From the IMG/VR virus record IMGVR_UViG_3300033146_003239, positions 1-47,471 of that record: a DNA stretch of 47,471 bases, one strand, 5' to 3'. Of this stretch, positions 1 through 6,367 are shown one piece after another. The notes under the pieces were generated by a model. It worked only from the letters and a program-made list of their open reading frames with translations. It was not told the DNA's origin and did no database searches. This stretch comes from a virus. Position 1 is the stretch's first letter. Every line of letters starts with the position of its first letter. The translations under genes and the position numbers were made by a program.

Positions 1-114
1 AAACGTTTAGTCTCTATGGGTAAAGGTACTAGTATTGAAGAGTGTGTTGAGATAGAGAAACGATGGAATGCAGGTAAGATAGAGATGCTTGCAGCTTTCC
101 CTGGAACTGCAGCC
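1..114. repeat. Terminal direct repeat (left copy)
   Basis: These 114 bases are identical to 47358-47471. The repeat lies inside one helicase gene and keeps its reading frame, so joining the ends restores a single open gene. The simplest explanation is an assembly overlap of a circular or circularly permuted genome of 47,357 bp. A true short terminal repeat inside a gene is less likely. Confidence 0.93.
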
Positions 115-369
115 TTAGGTCTTAACCTACAAGAAGCAGGTAACGACGTCTTCTGGTATTCTCTTATAGATGATTTAGAAGCTTATGACCAATTCAATAA
201 GCGAGTATTGAGGCAGGGTAACAACCATAGCCATGTCCGTGTGCATCATGCTATTGCTGAGGGAACTGTAGATGAAGTAATCTACGCTGGGTTAGCTAAG
301 AAGTATAGAACTCAGAAGAAATTTTTTGATGGAATCTTAAAATATATTGAAAAAAAGTACAAAAAATAG
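1..369 (+). CDS. SNF2-type DEAD-like helicase, C-terminal part
   Basis: This is the last 122 residues of the helicase that starts at 46263; the reading frame is open from base 1. It carries the helicase C-terminal motifs: a GLNLQEA stretch (motif V-like) and a QFNKRVLRQG stretch with the arginines expected in motif VI. Together with the other piece the protein is about 487 residues, normal for the small single-subunit helicases that phages encode beside a VRR-NUC nuclease. The expected role is ATP-driven remodelling of DNA during replication or recombination; the exact substrate is not known from sequence. Confidence 0.9.
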   Translation, partial: KRLVSMGKGTSIEECVEIEKRWNAGKIEMLAAFPGTAALGLNLQEAGNDVFWYSLIDDLEAYDQFNKRVLRQGNNHSHVRVHHAIAEGTVDEVIYAGLAKKYRTQKKFFDGILKYIEKKYKK

Positions 370-397
370 TTTACAAGTGGGTTAGTTGGTGTAGAAT
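370..397 (+). promoter_or_regulatory. Predicted sigma70-type early promoter
   Basis: TTTACA (370-375) and TAGAAT (392-397) are separated by 16 bp, close to the sigma70 consensus. The stretch after the -10 box resembles the one after 31349-31354, upstream of another early gene. It lies in the 67-bp gap before the gene at 437 and after the helicase stop. Confidence 0.6.
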
Positions 398-436
398 AGT
401 TGATGTTGGTAATCAAAACTACATAGGAACATTAAT

Positions 437-919
437 ATGAAAACGCTAACATCTCACGGTATGTCTTTTGAAGTTAAACGTAAATCCAAGTGGACAGTTG
501 AAGCTTGGGCAAACGGAGAAAAATGTGCCTCTGCTCCATCCATTCCTAAACTCCAAAAGAAGCTTGATGAACAACTTAAGCCTAAAGTTGTAGATGAAGA
601 AGCTGCCAAAGCTGTACTTGACGAAAAGTTTGGTGCAGAAGAAACCCCCACTGAAGAAACGCCTCCACCTAAGAAGACAGCTAAACCAAAGAAAGCTAAA
701 CGCAAAACCATCAAAAGTATTGTTCTTGATGCTATTACTGAAGGCAAAGAAGATGAAGAAATCATTGAATTGGTAAAAGCTGAGTTTCCAGATTCCAAAG
801 TTAACAAAGCTCATTGCAGCTGGTATCGTTCAACATTGACTCGTGATGGAGTTTTGGATGATATTTACGCTCCTAAACAATCTAAACGTTACAAAAAAGC
901 TGTTAAAGTAATACAATAA
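437..919 (+). CDS. Hypothetical basic protein, paralogue of next gene
   Basis: 160 residues. The N-terminal 50 residues look like a small folded domain. A Pro/Lys-rich linker follows at about 70-97 (PPPKKTAKPKKAKRK). The C-terminal domain, about 98-145, has an alternating helix pattern ending in FPDSKVNKAHCSWYRSTL. That C-terminal domain matches the N-terminus of the downstream protein (IPDSKADASHIKYYVRERV), so the two are paralogues in tandem. A DNA- or RNA-binding helical domain is a fair guess. The start has AGGA eight bases upstream in a recurrent leader (TAGGAACATTAATATG). Confidence 0.85.
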   Translation: MKTLTSHGMSFEVKRKSKWTVEAWANGEKCASAPSIPKLQKKLDEQLKPKVVDEEAAKAVLDEKFGAEETPTEETPPPKKTAKPKKAKRKTIKSIVLDAITEGKEDEEIIELVKAEFPDSKVNKAHCSWYRSTLTRDGVLDDIYAPKQSKRYKKAVKVIQ

Positions 920-955
920 CCTTTCCACTAACTCACTCTGACTGGGAGAACCAAC

Positions 956-1288
956 ATGTCAAAGAAAGTAACCGCTAAAAGCGTAATCGAAAATGGTCTT
1001 GATAAAGGCTGGACAGCTGAACGCATCTTAAAGGATGTTGCTAAGAAGATACCAGACTCAAAAGCTGATGCTTCTCATATCAAGTACTACGTTCGTGAAC
1101 GCGTGCGTAAACAAGCAATGTCCGCTGCTGATGCTGAAAAGTATGGTGTGAAAGCTGCACCTGCTAAGAAGAAAGACACGCCAGCTAAGAAATCTTCTGC
1201 TAAGAAGAAAGACACGCCAGCTAAGAAATCTTCTGCTAAGAAGAAAGATTCTTCAAAAAAGCCCCCCGCGCGTCGTTCAAAAAAATAA
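956..1288 (+). CDS. Histone H1-like basic protein
   Basis: 110 residues. Residues 1-60 form a helical domain related to the C-terminus of the upstream protein. Residues 65-110 are an Ala/Lys/Ser/Pro tail with tandem units (AKKKDTPAKKSS), like histone H1 or bacterial Hc1/AlgP tails, so nonspecific DNA binding is likely. The zero frame stops at TAA 1286-1288, directly after the heptamer A AAA AAA. A second slippery heptamer, A AAA AAG (the E. coli dnaX type), lies at 1255-1261. Start context is ACTGGGAGAACCAACATG, shared with the gene at 40768. Confidence 0.88.
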   Translation: MSKKVTAKSVIENGLDKGWTAERILKDVAKKIPDSKADASHIKYYVRERVRKQAMSAADAEKYGVKAAPAKKKDTPAKKSSAKKKDTPAKKSSAKKKDSSKKPPARRSKK

Positions 1289-1476
1289 AAGGTACTCGTA
1301 AAACTGTCTGTGGGGTAGAGGTAATCTACTCCGCAGATAACAAAAGCGAACTACTAACTGTAGTACAAGTTCAGCTCATAGAGACCGGAGAAAAAGCTAC
1401 CACAACCATTAGTCCAGATGGAAGTGTTAGAAGAACGGTGCGCAAACTAACGAAGCAACTAGCTCATTTACCCTAG
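956..1476 (+). CDS. Predicted -1 frameshift product of the H1-like gene
   Basis: The -1 frame is open from 1240 to the TAG at 1474-1476 and has no usable start codon of its own (no ATG, GTG or TTG in frame). Slippage at A AAA AAA (1279-1285) would add 63 residues and give a 173-residue protein; slippage at A AAA AAG (1255-1261) also enters this frame. The added part looks like ordinary protein (CGVEVIYSADNKSELL, then ISPDGSVRRTVRKL). Its stop falls in the leader of the next gene with no wasted sequence. A sequencing error in the A7 run is the main alternative. Confidence 0.6.
1163..1248 (+). repeat. Tandem 36-bp repeat in H1-like tail
   Basis: Two perfect 36-bp copies (1163-1198 and 1199-1234) are followed by 14 bp of a third. 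They encode the AKKKDTPAKKSS repeats. The identity at DNA level means recent duplication, so tail length may vary between relatives. Confidence 0.95.
1305..1339 (+). other. RNA hairpin downstream of slippery sites
   Basis: TCTGTGGGGTAGA (1307-1319) pairs with TCTACTCCGCAGA (1325-1337) over 13 consecutive pairs, two of them G-U, around a 5-base loop. Two more pairs (1305/1339 and 1306/1338 G-U) extend it to 15. It begins 19 nt after the second slippery heptamer, farther than the usual 5-9 nt. No U-run follows, so it is not an intrinsic terminator. Confidence 0.8.
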
Positions 1477-1486
1477 GAATATTAAG

Positions 1487-1807
1487 ATGCATAACCATAA
1501 CCCCTATAAGCCTCGTCCCCGCAAGACTCACTTCCCTCATAAAGGTCTAACAGGTATTAAAGACTGTCTAGACAAAAACCATAAAGACTTTGAGATGCTG
1601 AAGCACGCATCAAATAACAATCTGAAAGGTTGGTGGGAATTCAATTGCTCGACTTGGTCTCATAGAGGTTATGGCTCTTATAAGCAAGTCCGTTATGAAG
1701 CTAAAAAGTCTTATTCAAGAATAAAGCTCACAAGTTTCGGACAAATCTTTGTTCAATCTTTCACTCCCGAAAGTAATCCTAAACAAACTAATCTTCCTTT
1801 GGAGTAA
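1487..1807 (+). CDS. Hypothetical protein
   Basis: 106 residues, rich in His, Lys and aromatic residues, with a Pro/Arg/His-rich N-terminus (KPRPRKTHFPHKG). No family recognised. It starts in the recurrent TTAGG-type leader (TAGGAATATTAAGATG), and its stop is two bases before the next start, so it belongs to the same transcript as its neighbours. Confidence 0.75.
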   Translation: MHNHNPYKPRPRKTHFPHKGLTGIKDCLDKNHKDFEMLKHASNNNLKGWWEFNCSTWSHRGYGSYKQVRYEAKKSYSRIKLTSFGQIFVQSFTPESNPKQTNLPLE

Positions 1808-1809
1808 TT

Positions 1810-2067
1810 ATGGCTCGCGTAGTTAAAGGGACCAAGGTCGAACTTGGCTCCTTGAATAGTGGTCACTGTTGTGATATTAGCTGGGACGGTAAAACATCTA
1901 CATACATCGTCTGCAAAACAACAAATGGTGACTCAGTAAACCCTTCATCCAAAGTCACAGTGTGTAATCTTGAAACTGGCAGAATAGTAACTAAGCCTGC
2001 TGATTTAAAGGTTATCCAGATGGCTGTAACCATTAATGCAAAGCCTATGGAGAAACGTAATGGCTAA
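1810..2067 (+). CDS. Hypothetical small protein
   Basis: 85 residues, predicted mostly beta (for example DISWDGKTSTYIVCKTT), with four Cys but no clear metal motif. GGAG lies upstream of the start (TTTGGAGTAATTATG). It overlaps the following methyltransferase start by 8 bp. Function unknown. Confidence 0.75.
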   Translation: MARVVKGTKVELGSLNSGHCCDISWDGKTSTYIVCKTTNGDSVNPSSKVTVCNLETGRIVTKPADLKVIQMAVTINAKPMEKRNG

Positions 2068-2857
2068 TGATAGAACTAAAGATGGCAAAGACGTTAACCG
2101 CGAATTTGACCAGACTCAATTAAAGCTTGCTCAGTTCAAGCATCAACCCCATAAAGATTATCTTGGTCATATTCTTCGTTGGGGTTTTGCCAGTAAATTC
2201 GTAGACAAAAAGAAGAAAGTTCTTGACGTCGGTTGTGGCCAAGAGCAACCATTTGCTCGTAGTTTAGGTGGAGCTAATCCTAACTCAGTCCCAGAACTTT
2301 ATGTTGGCTGCGACTTAAATAAAATTAAAACTCCAATCAAGCGTAAGAATTTCCATACAATGGATGAATTCAACTTTACTAAAAGTTATCGTAAGTTGAA
2401 ACGTCAATTCGGTTTGTTCGATGTGATTGTTAACTTTGAAGTATTTGAGCACATGCAAATGGAACATGGTCGTAAACTTCTTAAAGGTATGCGTTCATTG
2501 TTAGCAGAAGATGGTAAGCTTATATTCAGCATGCCAGTCTATTCTGATCGTTATAAAATGGCTCGTAACCATATCAATGAACTTCGTAAAGAAGAAATTG
2601 AAGCTGAGTTACACCGAGCAGGTTTTAAAATCATTGCTCAGTATGGCACATTCGGTAATTGGCATGACATTAAAAAGTGTATGTCTAAGAAAGAAATTGA
2701 AACCTATAAAACCTGTGGTGAATTCTACAGCAATGACTTATTAGGTTGCTTCTTATCTCCCAAATATCCTGAAGCTGCTCGCAATATCACTCATATCTGT
2801 GTACGTGATGATAGTGATTTGCCTGAGTGTGAATTTGTAGATTCAATCATTCAATAG
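2060..2857 (+). CDS. Class I SAM-dependent methyltransferase
   Basis: 265 residues. SAM-binding motif I is KVLDVGCGQEQP, an acidic strand end follows (YVGCDLN), then FDVIVNFEVFEHM (motif IV region) and a GKLIFSMPVY strand, all in the order of the Rossmann-fold methyltransferases. There is no DPPY/NPPY motif of the N6-adenine or N4-cytosine DNA enzymes and no PC motif of C5-cytosine enzymes, so the substrate cannot be read from sequence. I chose ATG 2060 (GGAG seven bases upstream) over 2036. It lies just upstream of nucleotide-metabolism genes, so a nucleotide or DNA substrate is possible but unproven. Confidence 0.85.
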   Translation: MANDRTKDGKDVNREFDQTQLKLAQFKHQPHKDYLGHILRWGFASKFVDKKKKVLDVGCGQEQPFARSLGGANPNSVPELYVGCDLNKIKTPIKRKNFHTMDEFNFTKSYRKLKRQFGLFDVIVNFEVFEHMQMEHGRKLLKGMRSLLAEDGKLIFSMPVYSDRYKMARNHINELRKEEIEAELHRAGFKIIAQYGTFGNWHDIKKCMSKKEIETYKTCGEFYSNDLLGCFLSPKYPEAARNITHICVRDDSDLPECEFVDSIIQ

Positions 2858-2866
2858 AGGTGAACC

Positions 2867-3856
2867 ATGTTTGAACAATCAGTAAAACAAATGCATGATA
2901 AATTTGGCTTTGATAATCCACCATTTCCAAAAGAACTATCTGAAGGTGAATATAAATTTCGCTGTATGGCTTTAGCTGAAGAGCTATTTGAATATATTGA
3001 ATCTATCGTTGGTAAAGACGAAGAGTTTCAAGATATTCATGATGGGCTAAAGCAATGCATCACTCACATGAAAATACTTGATGACGTTGATGACCCAATT
3101 ATTTTAGAAAAACAGTTTGATGCTTTATTAGACTTAGTAGTATTCGCTTGTGGTGCTATGGTATGTCACGGGTTTCCTATTGAAGAAGGTTTTAAACGTG
3201 TTATGTCTGCTAATATGGCAAAAGAACTTGGCCATACAGGTAAGCGTGGTAACTGGAAAAAAGACCTTGTTAAACCTGAAGACTGGAAAGCTCCAGATTT
3301 GCTTGACCTAGTTACATCTTCAAAGCCAAAAGGTGTTATTATTCTTGATGGTCCAGATGGAGTAGGTAAAACTACTATTGCTGAATTATTAAAAGAAAAA
3401 TATGATGCTGAATACATTCATCTAACATGGAGTCCAGAAATTGAAGAACGTATGGACTGCTATATGTGGGATGCTTTGTATGAAGCCGTTAACAAAAGTA
3501 AAGATGGTTTGTGTGTTATTGACCGTCACTACTTAAGCGAAATGATTTATGCTGAAGTTTATCGTGAAGGCACTAAGTATAAAGGTATGCATGAGTCAGT
3601 AATCCGCAAGCTTAATGAAATTGGTGCTATGCTTGTTCTCTGTTTACCGGAAGATAAAGAGCGTTATTTAAAGCATTTTGACAGTCTTAAAGAAGACCGT
3701 GAAGAAATGTATACTACTATGGATGAAATTTATAAAGCTTACGAGTTTGAAACAATCCATGGTACTTACTTTCCTAAAAAATATCTTCGTTATGATTTAT
3801 TTCAATACGAAGGTAGACCTGAAGTTTTTGTTAACCAAATATTGGAGAAGATGTAA
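2867..3856 (+). CDS. MazG-like pyrophosphohydrolase fused to dTMP-kinase-like domain
   Basis: 329 residues, two domains. Residues 25-120 fit the all-alpha MazG-type NTP pyrophosphohydrolases: EELFE at 38-42 (EExxE) and D85/D89 in the partner helix for Mg2+. Residues 155-329 are a P-loop nucleoside monophosphate kinase of thymidylate-kinase type: GPDGVGKTT at 162-170 and a DRHYLSEMIY stretch like the DR(Y/W) motif. One protein could cleave an NTP to NMP and phosphorylate another NMP. The stop overlaps the next ATG by one base (TAATG), implying coupled translation with the thymidylate-synthase-like gene. Confidence 0.88.
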   Translation: MFEQSVKQMHDKFGFDNPPFPKELSEGEYKFRCMALAEELFEYIESIVGKDEEFQDIHDGLKQCITHMKILDDVDDPIILEKQFDALLDLVVFACGAMVCHGFPIEEGFKRVMSANMAKELGHTGKRGNWKKDLVKPEDWKAPDLLDLVTSSKPKGVIILDGPDGVGKTTIAELLKEKYDAEYIHLTWSPEIEERMDCYMWDALYEAVNKSKDGLCVIDRHYLSEMIYAEVYREGTKYKGMHESVIRKLNEIGAMLVLCLPEDKERYLKHFDSLKEDREEMYTTMDEIYKAYEFETIHGTYFPKKYLRYDLFQYEGRPEVFVNQILEKM

Positions 3857-4713
3857 TGAATGATGCGAATGTAGCTTGGATTCGTTTGTTAAATGACTTA
3901 GTTAACGCTGGTGCTGAAGTGTCGCCACGCGGTAAGAAAACAGTAGAGATACTTGGGTACCAATCCAAAGTCGATATGAAGAAATGTGTAGTTAGTTTAC
4001 CTGAACGTAAAATTGTTTCTTCATTCTTATTTGGCGAAGCGCATTGGATTCTGTCTGGCTCTAACCGTGTATCAGCTATATCTCCATTCTTACAAAAGAT
4101 TGAAGAGTTTAGTGATAATGGTGTTATGTTCTATGGTGCGTATGGTCCTAAAGTAGTTGACCAAATTAGCCATGTAGTTCGTTCACTCTTTAAAGATGAA
4201 TTCTCTCGTCAAGCTGTTATCAATATATGGCGTGAAAATCCACAAGAAAGTCGTGACATACCATGCACACTATCATTGCAGTTTGTTATTCGTAACAATA
4301 AGCTTGATTGTATTGCCACTATGCGTTCATCTGATGCTTGGCTTGGTTGGGTTTATGATGTATTTAACTTCTCAATGATTAGTGCTTGGGTAGCTATCTT
4401 CTTAAACGTTATGCGAGCTGAGCACGAGTTTGAACCACTTGAGCTTGGTACACTTCATCTTAATGCTGGCTCTCAACATTTGTATGAGCAAAACATTAAA
4501 GAAGCCAAGCGTATTATATTAAAATACTCTGATGAAAGGCAAGGAATAGTCACACCTACTGCATTTGAGTTAGATGGTTATGAGCATCCAGATGAATTAG
4601 TTCAGGATTTGTTGTTTGCTGCATCTAAGAATGAAGTTGTTCAACTACCTCAAACGTTCCAAAATGTAATTGCTATTGAAGAGTCATTGAAAAATGCGTC
4701 CAAACAAAGTTGA
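3856..4713 (+). CDS. Thymidylate-synthase-like pyrimidine C5 (hydroxy)methyltransferase
   Basis: 285 residues with the thymidylate synthase plan: E61 in EAHWILSG, FYGAYGPKV, catalytic Cys137 in DIPCTLSLQF, phosphate-binding R157 and D160 in MRSSDAWLG. The position equal to Asn177 of E. coli ThyA is Asp168 (GWVYD). In this fold Asn binds uracil, and Asp marks dCMP-using enzymes such as T4 dCMP hydroxymethylase. The His-Tyr motif is also altered (LHLNAGSQHLYEQN). It may act on dCMP rather than dUMP; a diverged dUMP enzyme cannot be excluded. It overlaps dCMP deaminase by 20 bp. Confidence 0.85.
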   Translation: MNDANVAWIRLLNDLVNAGAEVSPRGKKTVEILGYQSKVDMKKCVVSLPERKIVSSFLFGEAHWILSGSNRVSAISPFLQKIEEFSDNGVMFYGAYGPKVVDQISHVVRSLFKDEFSRQAVINIWRENPQESRDIPCTLSLQFVIRNNKLDCIATMRSSDAWLGWVYDVFNFSMISAWVAIFLNVMRAEHEFEPLELGTLHLNAGSQHLYEQNIKEAKRIILKYSDERQGIVTPTAFELDGYEHPDELVQDLLFAASKNEVVQLPQTFQNVIAIEESLKNASKQS

Positions 4714-5152
4714 TTACTTTCTTAATATAGCTAAACTGGTTTCAACTCGAGCCACATGTAGCCGTCGCAAAGTTGGTTGTGTTCTTATTAATGAGCATAA
4801 CCATATTATTGCGACTGGTTATAATGGAGTTGGAGCTGGTATGCCTCACTGCGAAGGGGACAATCTATGCCCAGGAGCCCAGCTTAGTTCTGGGTCTGGG
4901 CTAGACCAATGCCAAGCTATTCATGCTGAACAAAATGCTTTACTTCAATGCCGCGATGTACAAGAAATCAAAGTTGCCTTCTGTACAACTAAGCCATGTA
5001 TCCATTGTATGAAAATGCTTTTAAATACTAGTTGTGAGATAATCATTTATGACCAAGACTATGGACATAATACTGAAGAGTTATGGACTTCGGCTGGCCG
5101 TAAGATTTTTGGTAAAGAAGAAGCAAAACAGTTAAGATATGAGCTATTCTGA
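4694..5152 (+). CDS. dCMP deaminase
   Basis: 152 residues of the zinc cytidine/deoxycytidylate deaminase family. H77 and E79 lie in AIHAEQNALL; C102 and C105 lie in KPCIHCMKML. These are the Zn ligands and catalytic Glu. An additional His/Cys cluster (PHCEG, CPGAQ) is typical of the dCMP deaminase branch. It converts dCMP to dUMP. Translation probably couples to the thymidylate-synthase-like gene, whose end it overlaps. Last gene of this plus-strand block. Confidence 0.95.
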   Translation: MRPNKVDYFLNIAKLVSTRATCSRRKVGCVLINEHNHIIATGYNGVGAGMPHCEGDNLCPGAQLSSGSGLDQCQAIHAEQNALLQCRDVQEIKVAFCTTKPCIHCMKMLLNTSCEIIIYDQDYGHNTEELWTSAGRKIFGKEEAKQLRYELF

Positions 5153-5193
5153 TTAAATTTTGTACAGTCCTAGAAGCTCCCTCGTTCATCCGT

Positions 5194-5249
5194 ATCGCGT
5201 TTTAATCTAAGGCCATAAAAGCCTACATACTAGCTGATTAAAACGCGAT
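5194..5249. other. 14-bp perfect inverted repeat between convergent genes
   Basis: ATCGCGTTTTAATC (5194-5207) is the exact reverse complement of 5236-5249, around a 28-bp loop that itself has a short AGGC/GCCT stem. It lies between the end of the plus-strand dCMP deaminase gene and the end of the minus-strand lysis block. Position suggests a bidirectional transcription stop, but neither side is followed by a clean U-run. The rest of 5153-5254 holds no gene that I can see. Confidence 0.7.
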
Positions 5250-5254
5250 TCTGA

Positions 5255-5509
5255 TTATAAGGATTTAATCATTTCAATGATTAATTCGTCTAACGCAAGT
5301 CCTATCCCAGTTGCCATAGCAGCTAATACACTAAAAATCCAATTTTTGAATTTACACCAAAAAATGCGTAGCTTACCGTCTATAGTATTATTAGCTACAT
5401 ATTCGGCTACAAGGTCAGCATCTTCACGAGCTTCCTCAATGCTAGCACCTTCTTCTATTCGCTGCATAAATACAGTTGGTGAAGTTGGTTTGTCTTCTTC
5501 ATTACTCAT
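5255..5509 (-). CDS. Small C-terminally anchored membrane protein, lysis cassette
   Basis: 84 residues. A charged N-terminal half is followed near the C-terminus by one hydrophobic segment (NWIFSVLAAMATGIGLAL). I chose ATG 5509, which overlaps the end of the Rz1-like gene by 8 bp and has a G-rich upstream stretch, rather than ATG 5536. Its place at the end of the lysis genes suggests a holin accessory or antiholin, but nothing in the sequence proves that. Confidence 0.7.
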   Translation of the reverse strand: MSNEEDKPTSPTVFMQRIEEGASIEEAREDADLVAEYVANNTIDGKLRIFWCKFKNWIFSVLAAMATGIGLALDELIIEMIKSL

Positions 5510-5837
5510 CACTACCCCCGAAACGTTGTTCAACATAGTTTTGGCGTTTGCGAATTTGTTGAACTAACTCATTATGACTTTTAATACAACCAGCGTGAAG
5601 AATATCTGAAGAACCAATTTCATTTGCAAATAACTTTGTGTCGGATTTAACAAAATTATCTGGCCTTGGACAAGGAACCAACAACCAATCGTCAAACTCT
5701 AAAAGTTCTTTAATCACCAGTTGAGTCGATGCTGGGCTCTCCGAAGATTCTGTTTCTGTTGTTGTTGAGCACGCCGATAAGGTTAGCACCAACATTGTCA
5801 CAAACGTAAACTTCTTTCTCAATAGTCTTTTCAACAT
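5502..5837 (-). CDS. Rz1-like outer-membrane spanin lipoprotein
   Basis: 111 residues. A signal sequence ends in a lipobox (VLTLSAC), so maturation at the Cys and anchoring in the outer membrane are expected. It overlaps the upstream Rz-like gene by 128 bp in another frame, the classical partial-overlap arrangement of two-component spanins. It is longer than most Rz1 proteins; the C-terminal half is not Pro-rich and has two more Cys. Role: fusing inner and outer membrane in the last step of lysis. Confidence 0.72.
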   Translation of the reverse strand: MLKRLLRKKFTFVTMLVLTLSACSTTTETESSESPASTQLVIKELLEFDDWLLVPCPRPDNFVKSDTKLFANEIGSSDILHAGCIKSHNELVQQIRKRQNYVEQRFGGSDE

Positions 5838-6087
5838 ATTTTACTATCTCTACAGTTTCAATAATACTAGGCGCAGGAGCTGTATCTTCCTTAATTTCAT
5901 CCAATTTGTTAATGATTTCAAGGTTTTCATTGTCAATCTTTTCTTTCTTATCGCCTTTAGCTTGCTCACATTTTACTGTAGCAGCGTCATAACCAGCTTG
6001 CCAAATGACGTCATGTCCCCATTTAATAAAACCAATTATAGCAGTGATAATAAAAGCACCTGCAATTATTTTAAGGTTCGTCGGCAT
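5710..6087 (-). CDS. Rz-like inner-membrane spanin
   Basis: 125 residues. One N-terminal transmembrane segment (IIAGAFIITAIIGFIKWG) is followed by a periplasmic, charge-rich coiled-coil stretch (about 40-100). This type II topology plus the overlapping lipoprotein gene makes it the i-spanin. There is no sequence motif specific to the family, so the call rests on topology and context. Confidence 0.7.
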   Translation of the reverse strand: MPTNLKIIAGAFIITAIIGFIKWGHDVIWQAGYDAATVKCEQAKGDKKEKIDNENLEIINKLDEIKEDTAPAPSIIETVEIVKYVEKTIEKEVYVCDNVGANLIGVLNNNRNRIFGEPSIDSTGD

Positions 6088-6367
6088 AGTCTTCGCCTTT
6101 TAATTTGTCATGCTCAAATGGTTTAAATGCATGTTCTAATCCCCATCTTAGTGCGGCTATAATAGGAACTACCATTGCACCGAATACCCATTTAGAATGC
6201 TCTGTAAGTATAGTGTGATTCGTTTCAAACCACTCCCACATCTCATTAAGCATAAGAGCAAAATAAATTAAGACAGCAATAGGGAGAACCCTATACTGCC
6301 TTAACGTTACATGGAAAGGCAGTTCGAAACTAGCCTTCGCTTTCTTCTTTATCGGTTCCCAATCCAT
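6071..6367 (-). CDS. Putative holin, two transmembrane segments
   Basis: 98 residues from ATG 6367 (an in-frame TTG at 6376 is possible; neither has a clear Shine-Dalgarno). Two hydrophobic segments (LPIAVLIYFALML and WVFGAMVVPIIAAL) are separated by an acidic stretch, and the C-terminus is charged. Length, topology and position between an endolysin candidate and spanins fit a class II holin, which would form the inner-membrane lesion that starts lysis. Confidence 0.6.
   Translation of the reverse strand: MDWEPIKKKAKASFELPFHVTLRQYRVLPIAVLIYFALMLNEMWEWFETNHTILTEHSKWVFGAMVVPIIAALRWGLEHAFKPFEHDKLKGEDYADEP

Noticed and set aside
446-814. Minus-strand frames of about 120 codons opposite the gene at 437
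   Set aside because: Low-complexity Phe/Ser-rich translations caused by the Lys/Glu-rich gene on the other strand.
1163-1248. CRISPR-like repeat
   Set aside because: The 36-bp units are directly adjacent with no spacers and encode a protein tail.
2060-2857. DNA adenine or cytosine methyltransferase of restriction type
   Set aside because: No DPPY/NPPY or PCQ motif is present; only a general SAM-binding fold can be supported.
5153-5254. Possible tRNA or small RNA gene around the inverted repeat
   Set aside because: No T-loop or anticodon arm pattern, and the long loop does not fold as a cloverleaf.
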